Positions 1-9,993 of a stretch of DNA of 28,331 nt are shown here, one piece after another. Source of the stretch: Sperchopsis tessellata (Eukaryota; Arthropoda; Insecta; Coleoptera; Hydrophilidae); assembly GCA_033557685.1 (NCBI GenBank), contig JAWQRN010000567.1, forward strand, positions 1-28,331. Reading direction: 5' to 3'. Numbering within the stretch: position 1 is the first letter of the stretch; every line of letters begins with the position of its first letter. A program made the position numbers and the translations under genes. Under the pieces are notes generated by a model, which was not told the origin of the DNA, did not search any database, and saw nothing but the letters and a program-made list of their open reading frames with translations.

Positions 1-350
1 GGAAAATGCAGTTCAAAATTTGAAGGCTACCGTTTGGTGGATTTACATCTCATTTCATTATAGGACCATACTTTTTTTGGGGTTATCTTAGAGAAAGAGT
101 CTACGACAATTGACGAAAATTCAATTGTCAAAAAAAAAGATGCAGAAGATATTCCGCTAGATGTAATGGAAAATGCAGTTCAAAATTTGAAGGCTACCGT
201 TTGGTGGATTTACATCTCATTTCATTATAGGACCATACTTTTTTAGGGGTTATCTTAGAGAAAGAGTCTACGACAATTGGCGAAAATGCAATTGTAAAAA
301 GAAAGATGCAAAAGATATTCCGCTAGATGTAATGGAAAATGTAGTTCACA
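1..350. repeat. Tandem satellite-like repeat, about 167 bp unit, 2.1 copies
   Basis: A unit beginning GGAAAATGCAGTTCAAAATT starts at 1 and recurs at 168; a third copy starts at 334 and loses similarity near 350. The period is 166-167 bp and the first two copies are nearly identical, differing at a handful of positions. The array runs off the left edge, so its true length is unknown. Each unit contains a dyad: in copy 1, GACAATTGA (105-113) and TCAATTGTC (121-129) are perfect 9-bp arms around a 7-nt loop, and copy 2 keeps a 7-bp version. The array ends about 35 bp from the stop codon of the neighbouring RTE-type LINE, on that element's 3' side. It could be a genomic satellite or repeats belonging to an element tail; the window does not decide. 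Confidence 0.93.
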
Positions 351-385
351 ACAAAGAAGAAATATTGTTGCGTTTTCTTTCTTTC

Positions 386-1805
386 TTAGCCTGTACTCAT
401 CGACTCCTGGACGTAGGCTTCTCCTATTTTCTTTCACCTTTCTCTGTCCTGCACCTTATGGAACCAAATTTTCCCCACAGTCTTTGTGACAACATCGATC
501 CATCTTCTTTGTGGTCTTCCCACACTTCATTTTATTTCGCGTGGAAATTATTTTGTAATCTTTTCTATCTATCTTCACCACTACAACTCTGCTATCCGTT
601 TTATGGCATCTGTGATCTCAGTTATTCTTCTGATCTCCTCGTTTAGCATCCTATCCCTTAGAAAAATTCTGAGCATTGTCCCCGCCACTTCTCGCTGTGT
701 GACTCTGATACGAACTACATATTATTGTGTAATAGCCATTGTTTCTAGTTCGTATGTAGCGACTGGCAGAATGTATGTATTATAATATTTGCGTTTTAGA
801 TTTATAGGTATGCCGTTATGCTTCAGGATATGTCCAAGTTTGCCAAAAGTCGCCCATGTAAGTCCAATCCTTCTAGTAATTTCCGTGTTTGGATTCTCCT
901 TTCCCAGCTTGATAAGGTGTACGAGATATACGTGTTTATAAACTTTTTCAACTATGTGATTTTCCATTTCTATCTGTACGTTACTTTGACTCAAAATTTT
1001 TAATTTACCAAGATTCAGTTTCAGTCCTATTTCTTCTGTTGGTTTGTTTAGTTCTTGAAGCATATTTTGTAGCTCGTTTGCATGAATAAAACCATTAATT
1101 TGATACATTTGTTCTCCTATTGTAGTTTCTTGAAGACATCTTGTGATTGAAATTGTATTTGTTTTTGAGTTTTCATCGACTCTCTCGTATACTCTGGCAT
1201 TTGTGTATATATTTTTTATAACTATCGAGTACCAAGAGTCGATTCTAGCTCTTGATCTATGGATCTTAGAAATGACCATGTTTAAATGGATCCAAAGGTT
1301 TTGTGGAAATCTATAAAGGTTAAGTGTATTGGAATATTGTATTCCGTTCCTTATATATGAGTGAGCCTAATTCTTGGATGTGGCCTACTGCACTAAACCC
1401 TTTTGAAACACTGCCTGTCCTGCTGGCTGATAGAAGTCAAATTTTTTCGTCAAACGGTTGGTTAATACTTTTGGTTAAATATTTGTAGATATGAGATAAT
1501 AAACTAATAGGTCTGTAGTTCTCAATGTTAGCGGTGTCTCCCTTTTTGAATAACAATACCACTTCTAAATTGTACCATTCTGTTCGTTTTTGAGACTGGA
1601 TTTTATCTCCGCCGTTGTTATTTCTGACATTTCTTCAGATCCTACATTTATAATAAACCGATTTATTGTATGATTTGGTTCTTTCGCAATATATGTATAT
1701 AGTTTCGTGGTAAAGATTTTTATGATGTTTATAATGTCTTTTTTTCCGATATCCGAATACCATCCTGGATTTCTTTTTGCGATTACTCAACATTTAAACT
1801 AAATT
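386..1805 (-). pseudogene. RTE-type non-LTR retrotransposon, reverse transcriptase and C-terminal region (decayed)
   Basis: Read on the minus strand this is the 3' half of an RTE-clade LINE polyprotein, which copies its RNA into DNA at a nicked target. In order: the RT entry block FKKGDTANIENYRPISLL (about 1545-1490), motif A as TFIDFHKTFGSI (about 1320-1280), EIGLKLN and the RRIGLTWATFGKLGHILK palm/thumb block within the open stretch 722-1279, then SVGRPQRRWID (526-494) and GEAYVQESMSTG before a TAA stop at 386-388. That spacing and ending are typical of RTE elements. The catalytic YADD box is missing: sequence jumps from a QMYQING stretch to ANELQNMLQEL, so motif C was deleted. Stops and frameshifts are frequent, including a TGA where the family usually has Trp near 433. 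The upstream endonuclease domain is absent, so the copy is 5' truncated. It is dead. Confidence 0.9.
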
Positions 1806-2209
1806 AAATAAGATTTAAGAGTACAAATGTGTTTTTATTTTATGTACACATTATTTATTAAAATAATTATAGCAACTTTATAATGTCATTTTCTTTTGAA
1901 TAACATGATATATCAAATTCTTAGAATAAACGTTACAAACCATTGCAAAATCGATATGATTGACTATGGATACAAAATAAGTAGTAATAATTGGAAATAA
2001 TTAAAATACGTAGACCATAATATTACTGTGAATAAAATAATCTGAAATAAAATTTTACACTTTAATAAGACAGCTATGGTAATTTAGTCTTATGGCAAAA
2101 ACAAGCTGATGTATAAATGTATAGAGGAAGAATAAAATAGATAACTTTAAAGAAAACTGACGAAAACTGAGTAAACTGATTTGATAGTTAAACTGCGTTG
2201 AACCGACGT
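1806..2209. other. AT-rich stretch without recognisable gene
   Basis: Very AT-rich with frequent stops in all frames. I see no RNA gene, long open frame or repeat. It may include 5' flank of the truncated LINE to the left, but there is no boundary I can defend. Confidence 0.5.
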
Positions 2210-2238
2210 TCAGAATTCTGAGATCGTTCTCGCGAGAA
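2210..2238. promoter_or_regulatory. Two adjacent 12-bp perfect palindromes in a GC-richer patch
   Basis: TCAGAATTCTGA (2210-2221) and TTCTCGCGAGAA (2227-2238) are both perfect 12-bp palindromes, five bases apart. They sit in a GC-richer patch (about 2190-2290) surrounded by AT-rich DNA, with TTTTATAG about 30 bp downstream near 2260. Repeated TTC/GAA triplets followed by a TATA-like box resemble the layout of an insect heat-shock-type promoter or an LTR promoter, but triplet spacing is not regular and no gene follows. The palindromes are directly seen; the promoter role is only an inference. Confidence 0.35.
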
Positions 2239-2289
2239 TCATCCCGAAGGCTCGGAGTCTTTTATAGTGCCCAACACTAAGGAGATGGT

Positions 2290-4860
2290 GGATGTATTAA
2301 ATACACAAAGTAACTTAATCCTATTTATTATCTTACTTTATTACTATAGCATATTTTTCTTCTTAATTTTTTTAAACTAAAACTACCACGTATGTACCAA
2401 TTTACCAAAATTATAGAATGTTCTTTATATAATAAACTATCAACAAAAACGAAATAATTACAGGCCATTACTTAGAGAAAGAATTCAGAACTATTTAGTT
2501 AATAAATTATAGTTGAATTTTAACCTTAACATTTAAGGCCTATCTATCGCGCAATTTGCACAGTTACTACAATAGATCTGTTTAGCACAAAGACTTTTCC
2601 TATTGACAAAAAGCATTTCACGAAAAAATTACCCAATATTTAAATGAAAACACTTTTTCTAAACAACTTAACCCTTAATAATAAACACAAAATTATATAT
2701 TTATGTTAGAAATAACTAAGCGGGCTCTGTAAATTTTTCTTTGTATTGCAGATTGTAAAATAGGTATAAGTGTCAAAAAAATCATAAAGCGTGTGTGGTC
2801 AGAGAATTGACGGGTCTAACAAAACAGACCTTTTAGAAACGTTTAACTCCCCATTCATGCCGTGTGAAAGGTAGACAGGACAATGAAGGAAAAATGGTTT
2901 AAAAATATTTTCTTACTAATCGCTTGGTTAACCACAAACGCCAAGATATGTTATATATTAATAAAATAGTGTGCTTAATGAATACGTTAACTATGGTGAA
3001 GGATCTTCAGGCAATATTCCAATAGAACACCAGATATTTATTATATGGTTGTTTTAATGGATCGGCGAAATTAACCTTTCACTTGATATACAGCCCCGAC
3101 AGATTTTGTTTTAATTTCGAAAAGTATTTGTGGTTACCCACATCGGTTTTATAAAAAACATATGTTCCTTAATTTGTAAATTAGTATTTTTGTGTGCGCA
3201 TAATTTGATTGACATGCTTAAGATGAACTGTATCGTCTTTTGGTAGAAATATGCAACTTTCAACTTTTGTATCACTAACGTAGAACTAAAATAGGTGACC
3301 AAAATTTAATATAATAAACTATAGTTATCATAGTTTAAAATAAAGATCTTTAGTGATAATACTTTCACTAATACAATTATAACGTAAATTTTAAAGTCAT
3401 TATTGCAGCACCGTATAATAACCAATAAGAACTACGTATAAAATATTTTAAGAAAGGAATATCAATAGTGAAGATTTAGGAAAACATTTCTAAAATTTTG
3501 TGCCGTGTCAAATGTTCGAAGTCGTTTTATTTAAGTACTAAATTTAATTGTTTGTTGTAAATAATAATATATCGTGCATTCAACTTATTAATATACTAAA
3601 TAATATTATGGTTGAAAACTTCTTTCTTTCATAAAACACTTAACTTACAAAAGAATACAAAAGTTTTTGAAAATATTAAATTTATGATAAATGATTTTTA
3701 AAAAAATAATTAATAAATGTTAATAAACAGCAGTCATTTCGATTTTATCAAAAAATCATTGGAATGTATATACTAAATCATGACCTACTCTTAATTTGCA
3801 AGAAACAACATTAGTTCCGATTATAAAAATCTGGTTTTCACTCAAATAAGTGTTTTTTTTATATAGCTTTGAGTCAGCTCTTCAAGTATATATGTTACAG
3901 ATCGTAATAAAAATTGAACAATTTTGCAAGTATTTTGTCTTTACCAGTAAATTTATAGTTTAGATTGAATTCCATCAGTGTGCCATCAGTTTTGTTCTTA
4001 CTATTGAGATGTTCCATATGGAGATGAAAATTGAGCAACACAGCACAGTTTACTAATAAATCATTTGTTAATTATTATAATTTATTATTATCGAGTTTTA
4101 TTTTCCTTTAGGTGTTCAAGATTACTATTTAACTTGACTAATGTTACACGATATGTCAGAAAATATTTTTACCAAATTTATGTTTCTGTATATACCCAGA
4201 AATAATTATTAAATTTATTTAATTATGACTTAAACTATTTGGTTAATAAGAAAAAGTAAATGAGGTTTAGCATATCATGTAATCTTTATCTCATGACAAA
4301 GAGCCTCCAGAGTAAAATACGGATTTAAGTAAATAGTTCAGTCTTCGTCATATGGATCGTATACATGATCAATAGGTACAACTATATTGCAAACTCCCAT
4401 AAGGAATTGCACAATGTAAAATTACACAATTTCTTCGAAGTAACTAACTGTAATGAAAACTAAACGTCAGCAGCTACCACATACAATGGCGCTCCATGTC
4501 ATAATCTGGACCTTTCGATGCAGATGCCTAGACAGAGAAATATAGGGATCATGCCTTTCTCCGCCGTACACAATATATATTAACAAACAGAATCGGAACG
4601 TGTCCCTAAAGCCAAATTCGTTCCATTCCACACTTCATTGAAGTCACTGTTTGTACCATTGCAGTGCATATAGTATTACAAAATGTGCACGTTAAGAAGA
4701 AACAACCTTATGAGGTGGTATACCATACGCATTTTTACCTTTCTTTTGCAAACTATTAGTCCGTAACTGTTGTAGTAGCAAAACGATCCCTTAGATGCAA
4801 ATATATCATTAAAGAAGGTCCAATAAAGAAACAACCAAATATTTAAAAACGTTTAGTCAT
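2290..4860. other. Long AT-rich non-coding stretch
   Basis: I scanned both strands here. Open frames are short (at most about 60 codons), low-complexity and match no family I know. The stretch 4440-4720 is somewhat less AT-rich but shows no recognisable coding pattern. No tandem repeat or RNA gene was seen. Confidence 0.55.
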
Positions 4861-4866
4861 AAACTA

Positions 4867-4902
4867 GTCGACCGGTTTCGAGGCCTCGCGCCTCATCTTC
4901 AG
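4867..4902 (-). other. Hammerhead-like core motif, probable Penelope-like element tail
   Basis: On the minus strand the sequence reads CTGAAGA (4902-4896), one T, then a hairpin with perfect 5-bp arms (GAGGC 4894-4890 with GCCTC 4884-4880), then GAAAC and CGGTCGAC. CUGANGA, helix, GAAAC is the ordered core of a hammerhead ribozyme, and such motifs are known in the terminal repeats of Penelope-like elements. The bulged T before helix II and poor pairing for helix I mean self-cleavage is not assured. Similar but degraded arrangements occur at 7997-8036 and 13772-13840 in this window, the latter just behind a GIY-YIG coding region, which supports an element-tail origin. No coding sequence is seen next to this copy. 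Confidence 0.5.
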
Positions 4903-4934
4903 GACGGACTAATGAGAACATGCAAAAGGCAACG

Positions 4935-6430
4935 CAACAGATGTACAAACTTGGTGTAAGACATTTTGATTCTGTTTACTCTATTGGCAGTTTTACGGAA
5001 TGACATTCTTGTCTCCTATAACTCGATCATTCGACAACTATGAAATTCAAGTTACTGGATAAAATTCATTCCTCTATATAGGTACCTGAGGCATGTTGAT
5101 TTATGCAAGAAAACATTAAAGAACCATGACACAGCAGAGTAGATTACCATATCTTAAAAACTTCCTGAGAACTTAAAATGTAATTAAATATAATATAGGA
5201 CAACTAATGGTCAGAATTAGTTTAACTGTAAATAATTTCTAACTCTACCGAAACCAAATTTGCACTGAAAATTTTGTGCAAAAGTCACTTTTCTGAATAT
5301 TCCATTGTACCAAACATTATTTGGAAATGTTTTTGATAAGTTACAAGGATATGGATGACGTCAACAACCCCAAAACCTGTAGAGAATCTTCGTTATATTA
5401 TAGGCTTAATTAGCATATAAATTCATATTCCAATTGAGGATGTAATAAGCATATTCAGATGTTAATGTATGAGTTTCCTAATATGCTATGTTCATAGCAA
5501 CAAATAATGCGTCATGTGGCAAATATTCGTTTTTATTTTGTGTAGCCGGTTTCGCAAGCTTGTTAAAATTGTTAACTACTAAAAATTTCTAAGTTTAAGT
5601 TTAAATTTAAATCTATTAATGCTAAAAATTGGTTAAACGTACAAGAAATGTTTGATGACGCAAACTGAAAGTCTTGAAGTTTGAAATGTTTGGATTATTC
5701 TGGGTTTGGAGTTTATATTACATTTAAACCTGCAAGGTTCGTGCGGCAAACATGTTTTATAGATTTGCTCTTCCACACGAACTTGCCAGTATATTATTAT
5801 CAAAACGTTCCAGATAACAAATAATAACACATCCAAAAACAGAATATCACGCACTCGCAAACATTCACACAATTCACATGCAGTATGCACAATAGCTAAA
5901 CATTTTCATCCCGCTCTAGCCACTCTCCAGATATGATAAGCCCTTGCATATGTCTTCAGAAAGCATCAAAACCCAAATTCGCAAAACCCAATGGTAGTGC
6001 GTAGTACAACTTCCAGGTAATATACGTGGAAGACTATCTAAATATGAATGTATGGTAACTTGGAACAGCCAAAGTCCCTCGAAAACAGAGGTTTTAATTA
6101 TGGAAGTTTATCCGAAAAGTGTCCATTTCCTGCAAATAATGTAGCACTCCTAACGTTAGCAGCCTAAGAACAAGGCAAGTAACATGCAGTATTCTTACAT
6201 GACAACTAACTTCTGATATCAGTATAGTTCTTAAAATGTAATACCCAATAATGTAATTTTAAATAATAATGAACTAAAAAAGGGCCCCCATTATGATGAA
6301 AAAATATATGTAATTTAGGCCAATTTGTCATTAAAAATATTTGTTTATTCGATAATTAAAACCACAAGATAGGCTCTAATGAATGATGTAATTAACAAGG
6401 GGAAAAGAGTAATGAATTTGACGACGTTTG
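4935..6430. other. AT-rich stretch without recognisable gene
   Basis: No family match was recognised on either strand. A minus-strand open frame of 85 codons at 5633-5890 has no recognisable motif and I do not call it a gene. The string GCCGGTTTCGCAAGCTTG near 5546-5563 resembles the GAAACCGG end of the hammerhead-like tail but lacks its other half. Confidence 0.5.
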
Positions 6431-6439
6431 TTGCTCTGA

Positions 6440-7390
6440 TGATGTGTGGTTGAGAAACTCAAAGGCTCTCGATTAGACGCTTTGGCATTTACTTTTCAAT
6501 CCACAGCACGACTCGTATCTGCAGGTGTACCACATGGCAGTGTCTTTAGCCCACTTCTCTTTTTAATATTTTTATATGACGATTTTCACGTCATTCATGA
6601 TTCACCCCATTACAAAGTCAACGCTGCATATGACACTAATTTGGTTATAAAAGGCTCATCATTTGTGGATATTATACATGAAGCAGAAGTGAAGTCGTCG
6701 AAAACAGATTCTGTACATTTTCATAGCAGGAATATGATTGATGATAAACCATTGCAAATTAAAATTAATACTGAAACATTTCGTCAGTGGCATTTTTGGG
6801 AATTCAAATTGATGAGAGCTTGATTGGCCAAAGCATGTTGATTCATTGTGTACTACCATAAGTAGAAATATATTTCCTATAAGAATTTTTAAAAAGTATG
6901 TAGTCCAAATGGTGCGCAAACAATCTTCTATGCAAATATATACTCGCACTTGAAATATGGTACAATATTTTGGGGGGCTTTGTCTGAACAACAAAGAATT
7001 TTTGTACCCCAGAAACGAATAATGCGGGTCGTTTTTGATATTGAAAACAGAGATTCCTGTCGTGGAAATTTTGGGTAAATAATTCAATTCTAACTGTTCG
7101 TGCTCTTCATGTTTATGAGTGCCTACTCTTTATGCATAGAAATTGCGACAAATTTTGTTTGTGTTAGTGGGAAAATGTTTACAACACTCGAAGAAAGAAC
7201 TTATTATATCCTATTCATAGGCTCCAATTAACACATATGAGTTTCTATTATCAATGTGTATCGTTGTATAATATGTTACCCTATCAAGTTAAGTTTATCT
7301 CTAGATATAAACTGTTTCACCCCGAATTCTATCAATTGCTCTGTATGGTTGAGCTCTATACTGTGGACAAAATATTCCATTAGTGTAGTG
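6440..7390 (+). pseudogene. CR1/jockey-group non-LTR retrotransposon, C-terminal RT region (decayed)
   Basis: The plus strand carries the second half of a LINE reverse transcriptase. GVPHGSVFSPLLFLIFLYDD (about 6520-6580) corresponds to the family's GVPQGSVLGPLLF motif. The catalytic YADD box reads AAYD (6623-6634), followed by TNLVIKGS, so the first of the two catalytic aspartates is lost. After a frameshift the conserved thumb and tail blocks follow: YSHLKYGTIFWGALSEQQRI (about 6943-7002), PQKRIMRVVFDIENRDSCRG, ALHVYECLLFMHRNCDKFCL, NTRRKNLLYPIHRLQLTHMS, and LYNMLPYQVKFISRYKLFH (to about 7323). This ordered set is characteristic of insect CR1/jockey/Daphne-type elements; I cannot fix the clade by eye. 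The endonuclease and first RT half are absent, consistent with 5' truncation. Multiple stops and frameshifts make it dead. Confidence 0.88.
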
Positions 7391-7620
7391 AGAATTAAAC
7401 ATGTTTTCTATTATTTTCTAGTACAAGATTATATTTTGTTTTATTATGCTTCGAATTTTTTGTTTGGTTTCCTATAATTTTTGTAGGTTTACAACTGCAA
7501 ATTATCTTGTATTTTGATAATATTCACACATATATTTGATGTATGTTTTATGAATATAGATACAATATTATTATATATTATTATTATTTGTATTGTTAAA
7601 TGTGAACAAACTAAGCCCGA
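7391..7620 (+). other. Probable 3' untranslated tail of the CR1/jockey-like LINE
   Basis: AT-rich sequence following the LINE coding remnant on the same strand, ending in a run of ATTATT units near 7570-7600. LINE copies of this group commonly end in a short AT-rich tail or simple repeat, so I take 7600-7620 as the likely 3' end. No target-site duplication could be paired by eye. Confidence 0.4.
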
Positions 7621-7945
7621 ATAGTATATTTTCTCTTAGAAAATCCATGTATAAAAGCTTTGAACGTCGCTATTCGAAAAAGTTCGTAGAGGGAGAAATA
7701 CATAAAAAATTAATAAAAGTATATTCCAAAAATTATAAATGAATAATATATGAATCGACGCATTTAAAGTTGATTTAACTATAATCAAATGTGATGATGT
7801 AGAAAACATTATATAATTTTTTGAATCATTTTCTACCGAATGGTTCAACTAACAAAAAATTTCTCGGGGATGTTTATTTACGCAATAAGATACATTTTTA
7901 ATTCTGTGCGTAAATTTCCACGGCGGAGATAATATCTAAATATCT

Positions 7946-7982
7946 AAGTTGCTAAGTATCGTCTGACGATACTTAGCACTTT
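7946..7982. repeat. Near-perfect palindrome with 14-bp arms and 1-nt centre
   Basis: TGCTAAGTATCGTC (7950-7963) is followed by one T and its exact reverse complement GACGATACTTAGCA (7965-7978). Allowing one mismatch and one G-T pair, pairing extends to about 7946-7982. It lies 19 bp before the second element-tail motif on the same strand. It is the strongest short hairpin I found in the window. It could be an element terminus or a recombination product. It is not a bacterial-type terminator, because there is no T run and the setting is eukaryotic. Confidence 0.8.
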
Positions 7983-7996
7983 TGGCAGCTACATTC

Positions 7997-8095
7997 CTTA
8001 GTAATGTCCCCTAAAACGTCGGACGAAACGTAGGCAAGAATAAATGCTAATACATGGTCATATCCCTGAAAACTTGACGATAAGATACATTTTTA
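7997..8095 (+). other. Degraded hammerhead-like tail, probable Penelope-like element 3' end
   Basis: The plus strand reads CTTAGTAATGTCC, a loop, then GGACGAAACGTAGGCA (to 8036). The GTCC (8006-8009) and GGAC (8021-8024) arms pair immediately before GAAAC, the same layout as the tail motif found behind the GIY-YIG-encoding element at 13772-13840. The CTGAAGA half is mutated here to CTTAGTA. The following sequence to about 8095 is AT-rich and may be the rest of the tail. No coding remnant is attached, so this would be a very short or solitary copy. Confidence 0.45.
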
Positions 8096-8099
8096 TATA

Positions 8100-9480
8100 C
8101 ATTATCATTTGCCTGGTCTGTGATACTATGGTGAATGTCCTGGCCTACTTAACGTAAGGGATTGTCTTCGAATCTTGCCCATTATATCCATTCTTTCTGT
8201 GGAATTATTTAAATAAAATTAAAGGAAAAACATTACTTTTGAGAATAATTGTTCTTATGCTGTAGTTATATGCAATATGATGCCCAAGTTTTTCTAATAC
8301 CTTGTTAAACAGCTTATCTCGTTTTAGTGGTGCAGTAGCATTCAGTATTAAATAGCATACCATAACATATAAAATTAATGAACTTAAATAAAACTAAATA
8401 ATAAATAAAAAGAAATAATAATTAATTGTAAGCTATTATGAAACAACAAATCCAGGTTAATAACTACTAAGTAATTTGTTCGCAGGAAATCAGCGAAAAA
8501 TTTTTATAAACAAACGCATAAATTTACGAACCTACAAAAGATTAAACAACTCTATAATCACATTATAATCTGAATGTTATGTGTATTTAAAAAAAAGTAC
8601 ATAAAATGTATAAATATTTATTAATACAGAGAAACATTTGACGGTTCGTTATTTTTCTAATCTCTCCGGACACCGGCGGGGTCATTAACATTCAGCCATA
8701 TTATGGCTACATATATTAATTAATTGTTACACGTTCTTATCGTTAACCGATCTTCTTATTATGTCTTCGTTCTTCGTGGTCAATTAAGTTTTCTTTGCAT
8801 TAATAAATATTTTAGAATAATTAACCATTCTTGAAACTAATTTATTACCATTTTTTTTTTAAATTAAAATTATTTCCTATATTCAGAGCAAATTATTGGG
8901 CGTTATCTGAAATCCGAAACCTCCGAGATCCTAATTCAATAAAGTAAAGTTTTACCAATTAACAAAAAGAGATTTCGAAAGATTGAACGCATATTTGGAT
9001 CATATAGGTATTGGATATATTGCCACCCATTAGTGTTTTTTGTTAATGAATTGTTTTTATTTTTGTTGAAGATTAATTGCGTTAGATAACAGCATGGAAT
9101 GCCTCTAGTTAAGGTGTATACCACAGGTGGACAAATTAGTGTATTTTGAGGTTTCATTTTAATTGGTAGAATGAGTTAATGCCTACCTGCAAATAATTTA
9201 CTATAACTTAAATGATATTAAGCCTTGATTTCCTCTTAAGTGTTCTAGTAATACTAGTAGATACTAGGTTAAATTCACATATAATTTGATACTTTCTATT
9301 TAGTTATTTCAATTAATGTGTTAGATAGGTATGTTTATATATCATTACCATAAATTCTGTACGAAAGAAAGTTATATTTTAATCATATTTGTTTCATGAG
9401 AATTCGGAGGAAATCGCAAATACAACAAATGTATAAAAATTTAAAGATTTTGATGAAGTTGACAAAATGTTCGATGATTC
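8100..9480. other. AT-rich stretch without recognisable gene
   Basis: Stops are dense in all frames and no family motif was seen on either strand. A short GC-richer string near 8668-8682 stands alone. Nothing else is supported here. Confidence 0.5.
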
Positions 9481-9486
9481 CAAAAT

Positions 9487-9760
9487 AAATTCCATATAGG
9501 TAGTGGTCAAAATCTTGCTAAGAGCTACGATTGTTGTTAATATCAAATTTGTGGAAATTAATGAAGAAGAACTAACCCGAAAGCTAAATCCCATATGGGT
9601 AGGATAAATAGGACGCTAGGTTAACGATTGTGATCAATAGTAAATTAGATCATATTTTGGAGAAAATTGAAGCAAAGCAACTTTAACTAAGAAATTACTG
9701 AACTGAGTGCTAAATCCTACACAATGACTAACATAAATAGGTTAAAATGATGACATTCAT
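9487..9760. repeat. Degenerate tandem repeat, about 100-125 bp unit
   Basis: AAATTCCATATAGGTAG (9487) recurs as AAATCCCATATGGGTAG at 9586 and weakly as AAATCCTACACAATGACTA at 9712. Inside the units ACGATTGTTGTTAATA (near 9529) matches ACGATTGTGATCAATA (near 9625). Spacing is 99 then 126 bp. The similarity is clear between the first two units and marginal for the third. It may be an old duplication or a decayed minisatellite. Confidence 0.5.
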
Positions 9761-9966
9761 AATCCCTGCAAAATTATCATTGTAAATCTAGCTAGAGAAG
9801 AACCAAATATATGAGCCAATAAAATACTTCACGCCCTTATAAAAGTAAGGCTTAATTTAAAAATTGGCGGAAGAAGTTTAAAGTGGTCTATATCCAACCC
9901 TGGACAATATGTAGACATTATATTCTCATTTTATGAATTGTATTTGAGATAAGTGCTACTACTAGC

Positions 9967-9993
9967 AATAATAATATTTATAATTATAATAAT
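9967..9993. repeat. TAA/ATT-rich target tract, 5' side of the R4-like insertion
   Basis: AATAATAATATTTATAATTATAATAAT precedes the recognisable LINE sequence that begins near 9994. A matching TAATAAT follows its 3' poly-A at 12420-12426. R4/Dong-type elements are known to insert in TAA-type simple repeats, so this tract fits an original target site. Confidence 0.5.

Noticed and set aside
1..350. Tandem repeat considered as a CRISPR array
   Set aside because: The units are contiguous 167-bp copies without unique spacers, in eukaryotic transposon-rich DNA.
3111..3302. 63-codon minus-strand open frame
   Set aside because: Short, AT-driven composition, no motif and no neighbouring exon signals; expected by chance in this much sequence.
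5633..5890. 85-codon minus-strand open frame with a hydrophobic segment
   Set aside because: No family resemblance and no supporting context; a membrane-like segment alone is common in T-rich codon runs.
6659..7087. 142-codon minus-strand open frame
   Set aside because: It is antisense to the CR1/jockey-like reverse transcriptase, whose conserved blocks read on the plus strand.
7950..7978. Palindrome considered as a transcription terminator
   Set aside because: The setting is eukaryotic with no adjacent gene and no T run; an element-associated structure is more likely.
9394..9594. 66-codon Ser/Thr-rich minus-strand open frame
   Set aside because: It overlaps the degenerate tandem repeat, which explains its composition and openness.
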